Below the pieces are notes generated by a model. The model was not told the origin of the DNA, did no database searches, and worked only from the letters and a program-made list of their open reading frames with translations. This document shows, in pieces, positions 8,152 to 17,109 of a stretch of 64,000 bases of DNA. The position numbers and the translations under genes were made by a program. The stretch is from Saccharicrinis sp963677655 (GTDB lineage: Bacteria; Bacteroidota; Bacteroidia; Bacteroidales; Marinilabiliaceae). Location: the NCBI GenBank assembly GCA_963677655.1, contig OY782088.1. One strand, written 5' to 3'. Position 1 is the first letter of the stretch. Every line of letters begins with the position of its first letter.

Positions 8152-9750
8152 TTAAGCACCTTTTAACGCTTCAGCTTTTTGGCGGTAGTTGTTAATGGCA
8201 ACATGATAATCAGGATCTTTTAACACGTTCACATCGCAAATTTTCTCTGCCTTTTTAACCAGGTTAACACAATCCGGAGATAAATATCTTAAGTGTACAT
8301 TTGTTCCAATTAACTGATATTTTTCAGCTAATTTATTAATGGCTTCAATGGCTGATTGATCCATAATTCTTGATTCTTCAAAAGAAATAACAACTTCCTT
8401 AGGATCATTTTTAACATCAAAACTATTAATAAATGAAGTAGTTGCAGCAAAAAATAAAGGACCATGTACAATATAATGTTTTACACCTTGTTCATCAATA
8501 ACACTAGAAACTCGTATTTTAACTGCATTTTCCCATGCAAATACTAATGCAGATACAATAACACCTGCAGCAACAGCAATAGCCAAATCAAAAATTACAG
8601 TTAATACGGTAACAAGTACAATTACAATCACATCAGCAATAGGAATTTTATTGATAATTTTAAATGTACTCCATGCAAAGGTTCCAATTACTACCATAAA
8701 CATAACACCTACTAATGCAGCAATAGGAATCATCTCAATATAATTTGATGCAAATAATATAAACACCAATAAAGCTAAAGCAGCAACGATTCCAGAAAGA
8801 CGTCCTCTGCCACCTGACTTGATGTTAATAATACTTTGACCAATCATGGCGCAACCACCCATACCACCAAAAAATCCATTAGTAATATTTGCAATACCCT
8901 GTGCAACACATTCTCTGTTGCCACTACCCCTGGTTTCAGTTAACTCGTCAACTAATGTTAAGGTCATTAAAGATTCTGTTAATCCAATAGTTGCAAGAAT
9001 AAGTGCATATGGAAGAATGAACTTTAAAGTTGCAAAATCAAGCGGGATCATAGGAACATTAAAAGTTGGTAAACCTGCTTTAATACCTGTTCCTCCTTTT
9101 GCCACAACAAAAGACCTAACAGTTTCAGTATCAATTCCACCTAAAATTACTATTAGAGAAACTACAATGATACCAACAAGGGCAGCTGGAATTTTTTTGC
9201 TGAATTTTGGTAAAAAATACATAATGGCCATTGTAAGAGCTACTAATCCAATCATAGTAAATAGAGGAGCTCCGGATAAGTAATCCTCCCCAACTTTAAA
9301 CATGCCAAGCTGAGAGGTGAAAATAACAATGGCTAAACCATTTACAAATCCCATCATAACAGATTGAGGAACCATACGAATGAATTTTCCTAATTTTAAG
9401 AATCCTGCTGCCATCTGAAATAACCCGGCCAAGATAATAGTTGCAAAAAGATATTGAATCCCCATCATATCACCAGGATTACCCAACTCATTTCCTTCTA
9501 AAACCAGATTAACCATAACTACAGCAAGAGCACCGGTTGCACCTGATATCATTCCTGGACGACCTCCAATTAATGCAGTTACTAATCCCATCATAAAGGC
9601 TCCGTAAAGACCAATAATTGGAGAGATTCCGGCTACAAAAGCAAATGCAACAGCTTCTGGTACAAGCGCAAGAGCTACTGTAAGTCCTGATAAGATATCG
9701 TCTTTAACAGAACCTTGTCGTTTGTCAATAAAAGAGAATGTAAATTTCAT
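8152..9750 (-). CDS. SulP/SLC26-family anion transporter with STAS domain
   Basis: The 532-residue protein starts with the SulP signature region (DILSGLTVALALVPEAVAFAFVAGISP, about residues 17-44, then GLYGAF). It contains many membrane segments up to about residue 400 and a C-terminal STAS domain (about 410-520) with the segment ESRIMDQSAIEAI. SulP proteins exchange or symport anions such as sulfate or bicarbonate, or C4-dicarboxylates, and STAS domains regulate them. No carbonic anhydrase or sulfate-assimilation gene lies next to it, so the substrate is open. It is divergent from the PAS kinase at 10077 across a 326-bp gap and ends in its own terminator. Confidence 0.95.
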   Translation of the reverse strand: MKFTFSFIDKRQGSVKDDILSGLTVALALVPEAVAFAFVAGISPIIGLYGAFMMGLVTALIGGRPGMISGATGALAVVMVNLVLEGNELGNPGDMMGIQYLFATIILAGLFQMAAGFLKLGKFIRMVPQSVMMGFVNGLAIVIFTSQLGMFKVGEDYLSGAPLFTMIGLVALTMAIMYFLPKFSKKIPAALVGIIVVSLIVILGGIDTETVRSFVVAKGGTGIKAGLPTFNVPMIPLDFATLKFILPYALILATIGLTESLMTLTLVDELTETRGSGNRECVAQGIANITNGFFGGMGGCAMIGQSIINIKSGGRGRLSGIVAALALLVFILFASNYIEMIPIAALVGVMFMVVIGTFAWSTFKIINKIPIADVIVIVLVTVLTVIFDLAIAVAAGVIVSALVFAWENAVKIRVSSVIDEQGVKHYIVHGPLFFAATTSFINSFDVKNDPKEVVISFEESRIMDQSAIEAINKLAEKYQLIGTNVHLRYLSPDCVNLVKKAEKICDVNVLKDPDYHVAINNYRQKAEALKGA

Positions 9751-10076
9751 ATGATTTATTATTTATTTTTCTTTTCCAATGAAGCTAACCTGCAAATTGA
9801 AATGATAAACAATTAATTCAATTGCATATAGGGTTAATAAAATAAGCTTCAAAAATTTATCATTATATAATGGATGATAAACTAATTAAAACAGCCTGTA
9901 AAATTAGTAAAATCACATGATATTAGTCAGTGATATTGAGTTTAATAGGTGGTAAAAAAAATAAAGTATGTTAAAAAGTGTTTAATGTAGCGTGCTTTCA
10001 GAAGGGATATTCACTATGAGTATTGTTGGTTTTGAGTGAATTATTGACTATATTTTCAAGCCAAATATGAAGGGAT
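9751..10076. promoter_or_regulatory. Divergent intergenic region with an imperfect dyad (SulP / PAS kinase)
   Basis: This 326-bp AT-rich gap must hold promoters for both divergent genes. I found no exact TAnnTTTG for either one. It does contain an imperfect dyad at 9786-9836: TAACC...TGCAAATTGAA facing TTCAATTGCA...GGTTA. The dyad is 36-85 bp upstream of the SulP start and could be an operator or a leader hairpin. No small gene is evident. Confidence 0.5.
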
Positions 10077-11693
10077 ATGGTTTTAGCTGAAGAAGTTGTT
10101 TTAATCAAAAGATTAAAAGAATCTTTAAGGAATATACAAGAAAAAGATGCAAATGTTGATTTGACAGAAGCAATGTCTTTAGTTAATCAATTAGAGGATA
10201 AAAAAAGCAAAGAGACAGGTTCATTAAGGTTGACTGATGAATTTAAGATCATGTTTGATCATATGAACATAGAATTTTATATTAAAGATTCTGCTTTTAA
10301 ATTCATTTATGCCAATCGAAAGTTGCTCACCACATTAGGCTATAAATCCATTAATGATATATACGGAAAAACAGACTATGATTTGGATTTAGATCATAGA
10401 TTGTGTGATCGCTTTTTTAATATGTATGTAAAAATGCGGGAAGATAAACTTCCGGTTAAAGGTGAAATCAGTACCAGCTTCAAAAATAACGAGAATATTG
10501 TTTGGTATGAAACTCATAAATCTCCAATTATTGATGTAAATAAAAAAGTAATTGGGTTTATTGGAATTTTAGAAGATATAACAGAACGAAAGTTTATGTA
10601 TCAGGAATTGATGCATAGTGAGGCTCGATTAAAAAATTACTTTCTAAATACCAATGATGGTATATTTGTTCTGGATTATAAATTTGATATAGTAGATGTT
10701 AATCCGTCGGTATATACAATAACAGGTTATAGCAAAGAAAATCTGGTTTCTAAAAACTTTTTTTCTCTATTCGTTGATAATGATGAATTAAGAAAGTTTA
10801 AAGACGCATGTAAATCCATAGATATTAATTCAGAATCATTTGAATGTACTTTAATTTCAAAAAACAATAATTCCTTAAAGCATTTAAAATTGGATCTCCT
10901 GAATGTAGAAATAGATCACTTTATATGCTTTGCTTATGATATTTCAGATCTGAAGAGAGCTGTAACTAAGGCTCAGGAAAGTAATAAATTAAAAACTGCA
11001 TTTTTACAGAATATCAGTCATGAAATCAGAACTCCATTAAATGCCATTATTGGTTTTTCAAATATTTTAGTTCAGAAACTATATGATTCAGAGGAGGATG
11101 CAGATACATATAAGCAAGTGATTTATAGTAATTCAGAATATTTACTTGGATTAGTTAATAATGTTCTTGATTTAAGTAAAATTGAAACAGGCCAAACAAA
11201 TCTTTATCTGGAGGATATTATTTTAATTCCATTTATAAAGAATGATGTTATCCCGGTAATCGAATCTGAAAAAAGTCGTTTAGATAAAAGCGATGTAGAA
11301 ATAAAGTTAGATCTACAAAAACTATCAAGTGATTGTTTTATCCGCACAGATTCAGGTAGGTTAAAACAGATTATTACAAACTTAATGCATAACGCATTAA
11401 AGTTCACATCAGAAGGTAATGTTTCATTAACGGTTTCAGAAACGGAAGATTGTATACATTTTATTGTGTCTGATACAGGAGTTGGGATTGCTCAGGATCA
11501 ATTGAATAGGATTTTCCATAGATTTTATAAGATTCAGGGTGATAAAACATCTTTACCAATAACAAGTCAAGGATCAGGTTTAGGGTTAGCAATAGTTAAA
11601 AAGTTGTTGGACTTAATGAAGGGGAGGATTAAAGTTGAATCAGAAGTTGATAGGGGAACCCAATTTGTTTTTGAAATTCCGAAACATTTATAA
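10077..11693 (+). CDS. Soluble PAS-PAS sensor histidine kinase
   Basis: This 538-residue kinase has no transmembrane segment. A short helical N-terminus leads into PAS domain 1 (about residues 55-172, ending IGILEDITERK) and PAS domain 2 (about 180-295). Then come HisKA with His315 in NISHEIRTPLNAI and a HATPase domain with the N-box LMHNALKFTSEG, G1 SDTGVGI and G2 GSGLGLAI. PAS domains suggest a cytoplasmic signal such as redox state, light or a small ligand, but no cofactor-binding residue is clear. No response regulator gene is nearby. It is convergent with nothing, and its neighbour 11793 lies 99 bp downstream on the same strand. Confidence 0.94.
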   Translation: MVLAEEVVLIKRLKESLRNIQEKDANVDLTEAMSLVNQLEDKKSKETGSLRLTDEFKIMFDHMNIEFYIKDSAFKFIYANRKLLTTLGYKSINDIYGKTDYDLDLDHRLCDRFFNMYVKMREDKLPVKGEISTSFKNNENIVWYETHKSPIIDVNKKVIGFIGILEDITERKFMYQELMHSEARLKNYFLNTNDGIFVLDYKFDIVDVNPSVYTITGYSKENLVSKNFFSLFVDNDELRKFKDACKSIDINSESFECTLISKNNNSLKHLKLDLLNVEIDHFICFAYDISDLKRAVTKAQESNKLKTAFLQNISHEIRTPLNAIIGFSNILVQKLYDSEEDADTYKQVIYSNSEYLLGLVNNVLDLSKIETGQTNLYLEDIILIPFIKNDVIPVIESEKSRLDKSDVEIKLDLQKLSSDCFIRTDSGRLKQIITNLMHNALKFTSEGNVSLTVSETEDCIHFIVSDTGVGIAQDQLNRIFHRFYKIQGDKTSLPITSQGSGLGLAIVKKLLDLMKGRIKVESEVDRGTQFVFEIPKHL

Positions 11694-11792
11694 TAATTGT
11701 GATTATTTAACTATGTTTTGTATTGAGAATATTCTTATTTTTACTGACCGAAATTAAATAAAGCAAAATCGTAAAATATTAAAATAGTAATT

Positions 11793-12161
11793 ATGAAAAA
11801 AGTAGCAATTCCAACAAAGGGAACAGCGATTGACAGTCATTTTGGTCATTGCGAGAAGTTTACTATTTATACTTTATCTGCAGATAATAGTATTGTAAAA
11901 GAAGAGGAGTTTAAAGGTCCGGAATCTTGTGGTTGTAAAAGTAATTTAGCTAAAGATTTAAGCGAAGTTGGTGTTAATGTTTTACTTGCAGGAGGAATGG
12001 GACAAGGTGCAATTAACAATTTAAAGCTTACCGGAATTGAAGCATTTATTGGATTTACCGGTGAAATCAAAGATGTTTTAAATCAGTGGTTGGAAGGAAG
12101 TAAAGGAAACTATTCGGTTTGTACAGCTCATGGTGATGGTGACCATGAATGTTCTCACTAA
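11793..12161 (+). CDS. NifX/NifB-C-terminal-like (dinitrogenase Fe-Mo cofactor) family protein
   Basis: The 122-residue protein matches the dinitrogenase iron-molybdenum cofactor biosynthesis fold: it opens KKVAIPTKG, continues with DSHFGHCEKFTIY, then has the glycine loop LLAGGMGQGAINNL. It ends in a His/Cys-bearing tail (CTAHGDGDHECSH). Relatives carry Fe-Mo or Fe-S cofactor precursors, but many members occur in organisms without nitrogenase and have no known role. No nif gene is in the window. The Cys-rich ESCGCKSN loop and the tail suggest metal binding (inference). It ends 14 bp from the convergent nadD without a visible terminator. Confidence 0.9.
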   Translation: MKKVAIPTKGTAIDSHFGHCEKFTIYTLSADNSIVKEEEFKGPESCGCKSNLAKDLSEVGVNVLLAGGMGQGAINNLKLTGIEAFIGFTGEIKDVLNQWLEGSKGNYSVCTAHGDGDHECSH

Positions 12162-12175
12162 AAGTGATATCTATT

Positions 12176-12766
12176 TTATTTATAAAGTCCATGTGCTACA
12201 ATGTAATCATGGGCTTTTTTTGGTATCAAAAATGAGTAATTTTTACCGTTTAATAATCCCTCTCTAATTAAAGTTGATGAAATATCAAAAACCGGAGCTT
12301 TAATTACAGAAATATTACTCTTAACTACTTCTGGTGAAATTGGTGGATATCCTGGTCGCGGATAAATTATAATAGAGCAAAGTTCCATTATTTTATCAAT
12401 ATTTCTCCACTTATCTAATGTGACTAAATTGTCAGAACCCATTATTATACTATATTCAGCATTGGGATTTTGTTTAATGAGTTCTATTAGTGTATTATAG
12501 GTGTATGAAGGGGTAGGTAAATTTAATTCTATGTCTGAGACCTTAAACTTTTCGTAATCATCAATACTTTCCTTAAGCATTTCTACACGATGTTGCGCCA
12601 GAATAAGATCTTCAGATTCCTTAAATGGATTTTGAGGACTAACAATAAACCATATTTCATCAATTTCACTGTTTTCTGAGATATAGTTTGCCAGTGCAAG
12701 ATGACCTACGTGAACAGGATTAAATGAACCAAAAAATAAACCAATATGTTTTTTACAATCAGTCAT
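12176..12766 (-). CDS. nadD: Nicotinate-nucleotide adenylyltransferase
   Basis: The 196-residue protein carries the nucleotidyltransferase motif GSFNPVHVGH at residues 13-22 and the C-terminal signature ISSTLIREGL. The enzyme joins ATP and nicotinate mononucleotide to give deamido-NAD in NAD biosynthesis. Its start overlaps the end of gmk by 8 bp, indicating translational coupling. It is the last gene of a yicC-gmk-nadD unit, an arrangement common in Bacteroidota. Confidence 0.97.
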   Translation of the reverse strand: MTDCKKHIGLFFGSFNPVHVGHLALANYISENSEIDEIWFIVSPQNPFKESEDLILAQHRVEMLKESIDDYEKFKVSDIELNLPTPSYTYNTLIELIKQNPNAEYSIIMGSDNLVTLDKWRNIDKIMELCSIIIYPRPGYPPISPEVVKSNISVIKAPVFDISSTLIREGLLNGKNYSFLIPKKAHDYIVAHGLYK

Positions 12767-13331
12767 TTAAAAAGTTTGATAATACAGTTTCAACTTCGTT
12801 GATTGCATTTTCAAGTTTATCATTTACAATGATTTCATCGAAACCATTAGCATAACTAATTTCTTCTTCTGCTTTATCTAATCTTTGCTGAATAACTTCC
12901 ATCGAATCCGTTCCTCTGATTAATAATCGGTTTTTTAATTCTTCAACAGAAGGAGGTTTAATAAATATAGCAATAGCCTGGTCTCCATACATTTTTTTTA
13001 TATTTAAACCACCAACCACATCAACATCAAAAACAATATTGTTTCCTTTTGAAGTTATGCGTTCGACTTCACTTTTTAGTGTGCCATAATATTTATCTGT
13101 ATAAACTTCTTCCCATTCAAGCAATTCATCCGCATTAATTTTTTTGCGAAATTCATCAGGTGTTAAAAAGTAATAATCAATACCGTTTTTTTCCTGACCT
13201 CTGGGAGTTCTGGTTGTTGCAGAAATTGAAAACTCCATGTTGAAGTCCTTAGTTAAAAGGTGTTTTACAATTGTTGTTTTACCAGTACCAGATGGTGCAG
13301 AAAATATGATTAACTTTCCTTTTTTTGTCAT
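12759..13331 (-). CDS. gmk: Guanylate kinase
   Basis: The 190-residue P-loop kinase has APSGTGKT at residues 12-19 and the GMP-binding region ISATTRTPRGQEKNGIDYYF. It phosphorylates GMP to GDP with ATP. It lies 30 bp after yicC and overlaps nadD by 8 bp, so the three genes are probably one transcript. Confidence 0.98.
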   Translation of the reverse strand: MTKKGKLIIFSAPSGTGKTTIVKHLLTKDFNMEFSISATTRTPRGQEKNGIDYYFLTPDEFRKKINADELLEWEEVYTDKYYGTLKSEVERITSKGNNIVFDVDVVGGLNIKKMYGDQAIAIFIKPPSVEELKNRLLIRGTDSMEVIQQRLDKAEEEISYANGFDEIIVNDKLENAINEVETVLSNFLND

Positions 13332-13361
13332 TAATAAGATATTACGGAGTGTTGGATTCTT

Positions 13362-14237
13362 TTAAAGTATATTTAAGTTTTGTTCCTTAATTTTCTCAAG
13401 CTCATCTTTCATTTGTATAACAAGTTTCTGAACTTCAGAATGATTAGCCTTAGAACCTAAGGTGTTAATTTCCCTACCTATTTCCTGAGTTATAAAGCCT
13501 AGTTTTTTACCAACCATTTCTTCGTTAGCAATTGTTTCTAAAAAATAATTAAGATGATTGGCTAAACGAACTTTTTCTTCTGTGATATCAAGTTTTTCAA
13601 GATAGAAAATCATTTCTTGCTCAAACCTGTTTTCATCAACTTTGATCTTTTCTTTAAGTTCATTAAGTTGATCAAGAATTCTTACTCTTATTTTTTCGAT
13701 TCTTTCTTTTTCAAAAGGTTCGATTTTTACAGATAATGTTCTGATATTGTCAATTCTTGAAGAAACCTCATTTTTTAAAGAAAGTCCTTCTTGAATTCTG
13801 AATTCATCCAGGCAAGTCAATGCCTTAGAAAAAGTCTCCGCAATTAATTTCCATTCTTCCTCATCTAACTCAGCCTGTTCCGTTTTAATGGTGTCAGGTA
13901 ATGGCATAATTGCTCTTAAAATATCGGTTTTATCAATTAATCCTAGTTTATCAGCTATAGGAGATAACTGATTAAAATAATTTTCAATTACTTGAGCATT
14001 AATTGATGTATTCTTCTCGTTACCTAAAAAGTCAATATAAAATCCAACGTCAACTTTTCCTCTGCCAAGTTTATTAGCGATTTCATTTCTTAAAATTAAA
14101 TCTTTCTCTCTGTAAATATTTGGTAAGCGCATGCTTACATCTAATTGTTTACTGTTTAATGATTTTATTTCAATACTAATTTTCTTACCAGGAAGCTCAC
14201 ATGTGGCTTTTCCAAAGCCTGTCATTGACTTTATCAT
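13362..14237 (-). CDS. yicC: YicC-type endoribonuclease family protein
   Basis: The protein starts MIKSMTGFGKA, the conserved N-terminus of the YicC family, and ends with the DUF1732-type segment (KKLGFITQEIGREINTLGSKA). YicC of E. coli acts in RNA decay as an endoribonuclease; the substrate here is unknown. The open frame extends 7 codons further to a TTG at 14258. The candidate -7 element at 14263-14270 would place transcription start almost on that codon, so the ATG at 14237 is much more likely. It heads the yicC-gmk-nadD unit. Confidence 0.95.
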   Translation of the reverse strand: MIKSMTGFGKATCELPGKKISIEIKSLNSKQLDVSMRLPNIYREKDLILRNEIANKLGRGKVDVGFYIDFLGNEKNTSINAQVIENYFNQLSPIADKLGLIDKTDILRAIMPLPDTIKTEQAELDEEEWKLIAETFSKALTCLDEFRIQEGLSLKNEVSSRIDNIRTLSVKIEPFEKERIEKIRVRILDQLNELKEKIKVDENRFEQEMIFYLEKLDITEEKVRLANHLNYFLETIANEEMVGKKLGFITQEIGREINTLGSKANHSEVQKLVIQMKDELEKIKEQNLNIL

Positions 14238-14262
14238 AATTCTATTTTTCTTTTTCAACGCA

Positions 14263-14270
14263 CAAAGTTA
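14263..14270 (-). promoter_or_regulatory. Candidate -7 element of the yicC-gmk-nadD operon
   Basis: On the minus strand this reads TAACTTTG, an exact TAnnTTTG. It sits 26 bp upstream of the chosen yicC ATG. No TTG is seen at the -33 distance. Confidence 0.5.
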
Positions 14271-14535
14271 ATCTTTTAATTGAAATCTTATATTTTCTAA
14301 TGTTTTAATATATTAATTGAACTGATTTAGTTCTTAAATAACACCTTTTAATATTGTTACAGATACTAAATTGACCTTTATTGAAGAGAGTATCAAAGCA
14401 TTTATGATATGAATTTTTGAAAAACTTTAAATCATTATACATGAACAAAACAATAGATACTTGGTTAACAATATGAAGTAAATATTAATATAAAAATCTG
14501 AAATAAAAGTATTTGTTAATAGAAATTATAGTGAG

Positions 14536-15414
14536 ATGGGAGTTTATTCAATTAAAGATTTAGAAAAGATTTCTGGTGTTAAAGCCCATACGATTCGTAT
14601 TTGGGAGAGGCGTTATCATATTGTTGTTCCCAATAGAACAGAAACAAATATAAGATTGTACTCAGATTCAGATTTAAAGCGACTGTTAAATATTGCGATA
14701 CTAAATAAAAACGGATATAAAATTTCTCATATTGCTAATTTAGAAGATAATCGACTTAAAGAAAAGGTTTTAGACTTATGTTTGGATGCCAAAAAAGAAG
14801 ATATTCAAATTGAAAGTTTAATGTTTTCAATGTTGGAGTTAGATGAGACTAAATTTAATAGTGTTCTTTCTCAATCCATAATGAAAAGAGGCTTTGAAAA
14901 TACAGTAGAGAAAATACTTTTCCCGTTTTTAGACAGAATAGGAATATTATGGCAAGCTGGTTCTGTATCTCCTGCTCAGGAACATTTTATGAGTAATTTG
15001 ATTCGGCAAAAATTAATTGTTGCTATTGATCATGAAATGGAAAATATTAAGAATGATAAATTAATTGTATTTTTTCTTGCAGAAGGGGAGGTTCATGAAA
15101 TAGGGTTACTTTTTTATAGTTTAATTGCTCGAAAAGAGGGGTTTAAAGTATTGTATTTGGGAGGTTCTGTACCTTTTGAAGATTTAGTTAAGTTGAATCA
15201 GATTAAACATGCTGATGCATTTTTTAGTTCTTTTATTTCGCCCCCGGAGAATAATGATTTAGAGATACTTTTAGATAGGTATAAAAAAGAATTTCCTGAA
15301 ACATATTTTTTTATAAGTGGCTTACAAGTAAAGGAGTACGATAAAAAATTACCTGACAATTTTAAAGAAGTTTCTTCTGTTGATAATTTTAAGAAGTTTT
15401 TAGAAAAACTTTAA
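14536..15414 (+). CDS. MerR-family regulator with B12-binding domain (CarH-like)
   Basis: The 292-residue protein has an N-terminal MerR helix-turn-helix (residues 1-70; YSIKDLEKISGVKAHTIRIWERRY). A helical cap domain (about 90-170) and a Rossmann-type cobalamin domain (about 172-292) follow. It has the cap signature W-x9-E-H (Trp139, Glu149, His150) and the base-off cobalamin motif E-x-H-x-x-G (Glu185, His187, Gly190). In CarH these residues hold adenosylcobalamin, whose photolysis releases the repressor from DNA. Light sensing is thus plausible, but it is inferred. No carotenoid or photolyase gene is adjacent; yicC is divergent. The target may be distant or the gene itself. Confidence 0.9.
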   Translation: MGVYSIKDLEKISGVKAHTIRIWERRYHIVVPNRTETNIRLYSDSDLKRLLNIAILNKNGYKISHIANLEDNRLKEKVLDLCLDAKKEDIQIESLMFSMLELDETKFNSVLSQSIMKRGFENTVEKILFPFLDRIGILWQAGSVSPAQEHFMSNLIRQKLIVAIDHEMENIKNDKLIVFFLAEGEVHEIGLLFYSLIARKEGFKVLYLGGSVPFEDLVKLNQIKHADAFFSSFISPPENNDLEILLDRYKKEFPETYFFISGLQVKEYDKKLPDNFKEVSSVDNFKKFLEKL

Positions 15415-15513
15415 TACACCAATAAATTTACTTTTAGATTAATGCATATCATGAATTAATACCTTATATTGCATTCAAAATTTATGTAGATTTTATTACT
15501 AACTAAAATAAAT

Positions 15514-15984
15514 ATGAAAGACATATTAATTGGTAAAGGGTTCGGTGATGTTCGTTTTGGAATGAGCCGCTCTGAGGTAAAAAAAATATTAGGTGAACCA
15601 ACAGAAGTTGACCAGTATGCTTCAAGTGAAGAATCTGATGATAATACAGAAGCTTTTCACTACGATGAAATAGAGTTATCTGTTTCTTTTGACGAAGTTG
15701 ATGATTGGAAATTAGGTTCAATTGCAGTTAGCGATCCTGATGCTACATTAGAAGGTCTGAAATTAATAGGAGTTTCAGAAAAAGAATTGTTGAGTAAGGT
15801 TGAAGAATTGGATCTTGGAGAATATGAAAAAGAAGATATATCATCACCTGAAAGTCCGGATAATGAAGTTATCACCTTTGTTGAATCAAGTATCAATTTT
15901 TGGTTTGAAAATGGAGAAGTAACAGAAATTCAGTTTGGTCCAATGTGGGATGAAGAAAATGAAGACTATATTTGGCCTAATTAA
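15514..15984 (+). CDS. Acidic hypothetical protein
   Basis: I do not recognise this 156-residue protein with confidence. It begins KGFGDVRFGMSRSEVKKILGEPTEV, a pattern seen in many small proteins with a BamE/SmpA-like fold (G-x-x-x-G-M-x-x-x-E-V-x-x-x-L-G-x-P). It is very acidic, with no signal peptide or transmembrane helix, and a second similar half may begin near residue 70. It is a monocistronic gene with a strong terminator. Similar proteins are sometimes immunity proteins, but no toxin gene is adjacent. Confidence 0.72.
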   Translation: MKDILIGKGFGDVRFGMSRSEVKKILGEPTEVDQYASSEESDDNTEAFHYDEIELSVSFDEVDDWKLGSIAVSDPDATLEGLKLIGVSEKELLSKVEELDLGEYEKEDISSPESPDNEVITFVESSINFWFENGEVTEIQFGPMWDEENEDYIWPN

Positions 15985-16005
15985 AATAGAAAGATATTAA
16001 AGTAG

Positions 16006-16038
16006 ATCCCCATCTGAATAAGATGGGGATTTTTTTTA
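16006..16038 (+). terminator. Intrinsic terminator
   Basis: ATCCCCATCT pairs perfectly with AGATGGGGAT around GAATA, then seven T residues follow. It ends the acidic hypothetical gene and reaches the end of the convergent gene at 16036. Confidence 0.92.
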
Positions 16039-16485
16039 TAGTAAAACTTTTACAACTACCTTTTTAACAGGTTTTGATTCTCCAATTTTCATTCCCGGAG
16101 CATGAATGTCATTAGGAAAGAAAATTCCAAACATACCTTCATCCATTCTGTTTAAACTTACTTCAGCTTTATAAAAAGTAACGTCTTTTTCAGGATTGTA
16201 AGGTTGTGAAATTTCCTGATCTTCAAGTGGGGCATATCCCATATATTCAGATCCCTTATCAATATATTGAATATCAATGTATCTTTCATGAGTCTCAGGT
16301 CTGGCATTTTCAGGTTCTTTAGTATTGTATTCCTGAACCATTGCATAAACATTATCTCCATCAATATTATATCTTCCTGGTTCAATTGTCGAAAAATCAA
16401 CTTCCTCTAAAAATTCAAGGCCTTTATTTAACCTTTCACTTATGTTACGATAAAGCTTTGCATTATCTAAACTATCAATAATCAT
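16036..16485 (-). CDS. YhcH/YjgK/YiaL family protein
   Basis: The 149-residue protein matches the YhcH/YjgK/YiaL (EbgC-like) cupin family. Conserved pieces are RPETHERYIDIQYI (about residues 80-93) and FFPNDIHAPGM (about 123-133), whose His and Glu residues form a metal site in the family. Members are linked to sugar or sialic-acid use and may act as anomerases, but the reaction is unsettled. No sugar catabolic genes are nearby. A candidate promoter lies 27 bp upstream. Confidence 0.92.
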   Translation of the reverse strand: MIIDSLDNAKLYRNISERLNKGLEFLEEVDFSTIEPGRYNIDGDNVYAMVQEYNTKEPENARPETHERYIDIQYIDKGSEYMGYAPLEDQEISQPYNPEKDVTFYKAEVSLNRMDEGMFGIFFPNDIHAPGMKIGESKPVKKVVVKVLL

Positions 16486-16511
16486 ATTGTATTTCTTAAA
16501 AATTAGTCAAG

Positions 16512-16519
16512 CAAATATA
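16512..16519 (-). promoter_or_regulatory. Candidate -7 element of the YhcH-family gene
   Basis: The minus strand reads TATATTTG followed by C, an exact TAnnTTTG, 27 bp upstream of the start codon. No -33 TTG is seen. Confidence 0.5.
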
Positions 16520-16578
16520 CATCTTTTAAATTTTTATTTGAATAAATATTATCTTCGGTTGTAATTAAAGCAAATAAA

Positions 16579-17004
16579 ATGATACGTAAGGATTATATTC
16601 TAAGAATGATTGAGGAAATTGCTAAGGTGATTGCTGCAATTTTGGGATTATTAAAAGATGGTCAAACGCAACAAGCTCAAAAGCTATATAAAGATGCTTT
16701 AAAAAGGGCTTTTGATTCGGAGGAAGATAAGGTGCTTGATATGGATGTAGATCAATTAAGAGCTGTTTTTGAAAATCAGTTTGGAGAAAGTTTTGAAGGA
16801 CTTGAAATTATTGCAGGACTGTTGGTTAGAGGAGGGGATATACATCTTGCTAATGGAGATGATATAAAATCAGAGGCGTGTTATATTAAAGCATTATCGC
16901 TATATAACTTAGTAGAAATGGAGTCAGGAATATATTCTATAAATCGTCAGTATGAGATGAAAAAATTAACTCAATTAATTGATGAGATAAAAGGACGAGT
17001 GTAG
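16579..17004 (+). CDS. Hypothetical helical protein (possibly DUF6483)
   Basis: The 141-residue protein is entirely helical in appearance and begins MIRKDYILRMIEEIAKVIAAIL. It resembles DUF6483 from memory; I cannot confirm that. The C-terminal half (about residues 70-135) resembles a TPR-like unit (GDIHLANGDDIKSEACYIKALSLYNLVE). There is no signal peptide and no catalytic motif. It stands alone and ends in a long bidirectional terminator. Confidence 0.75.
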   Translation: MIRKDYILRMIEEIAKVIAAILGLLKDGQTQQAQKLYKDALKRAFDSEEDKVLDMDVDQLRAVFENQFGESFEGLEIIAGLLVRGGDIHLANGDDIKSEACYIKALSLYNLVEMESGIYSINRQYEMKKLTQLIDEIKGRV

Positions 17005-17042
17005 TTGTATTACTGTGACAAAAAGAAACTTGTTCCATACTT

Positions 17043-17089
17043 AAATAAACCCCATAATCACACTAATGATATGATTATGGGGTTTATTT
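17043..17089. terminator. Bidirectional terminator with 18-bp perfect stem
   Basis: AAATAAACCCCATAATCA pairs perfectly with TGATTATGGGGTTTATTT around an 11-nt loop. It serves both the helical protein gene and the convergent FUSC-family gene. Confidence 0.92.
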
Positions 17090-17109
17090 TAATATAGTTT
17101 TAAATGCTT

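Noticed and set aside
8846..9283. 145-codon open frame antisense to the SulP gene
   Set aside because: It lies entirely within the SulP gene, its translation is of low-quality composition (many Pro, Ile, Thr), and it has no promoter or known motif. It is a shadow frame.
14238..14258. TTG start for yicC at 14258
   Set aside because: The candidate -7 element ends at 14263, so transcription would begin at about this codon; the ATG at 14237 gives the conserved MIKSMTGFG start.
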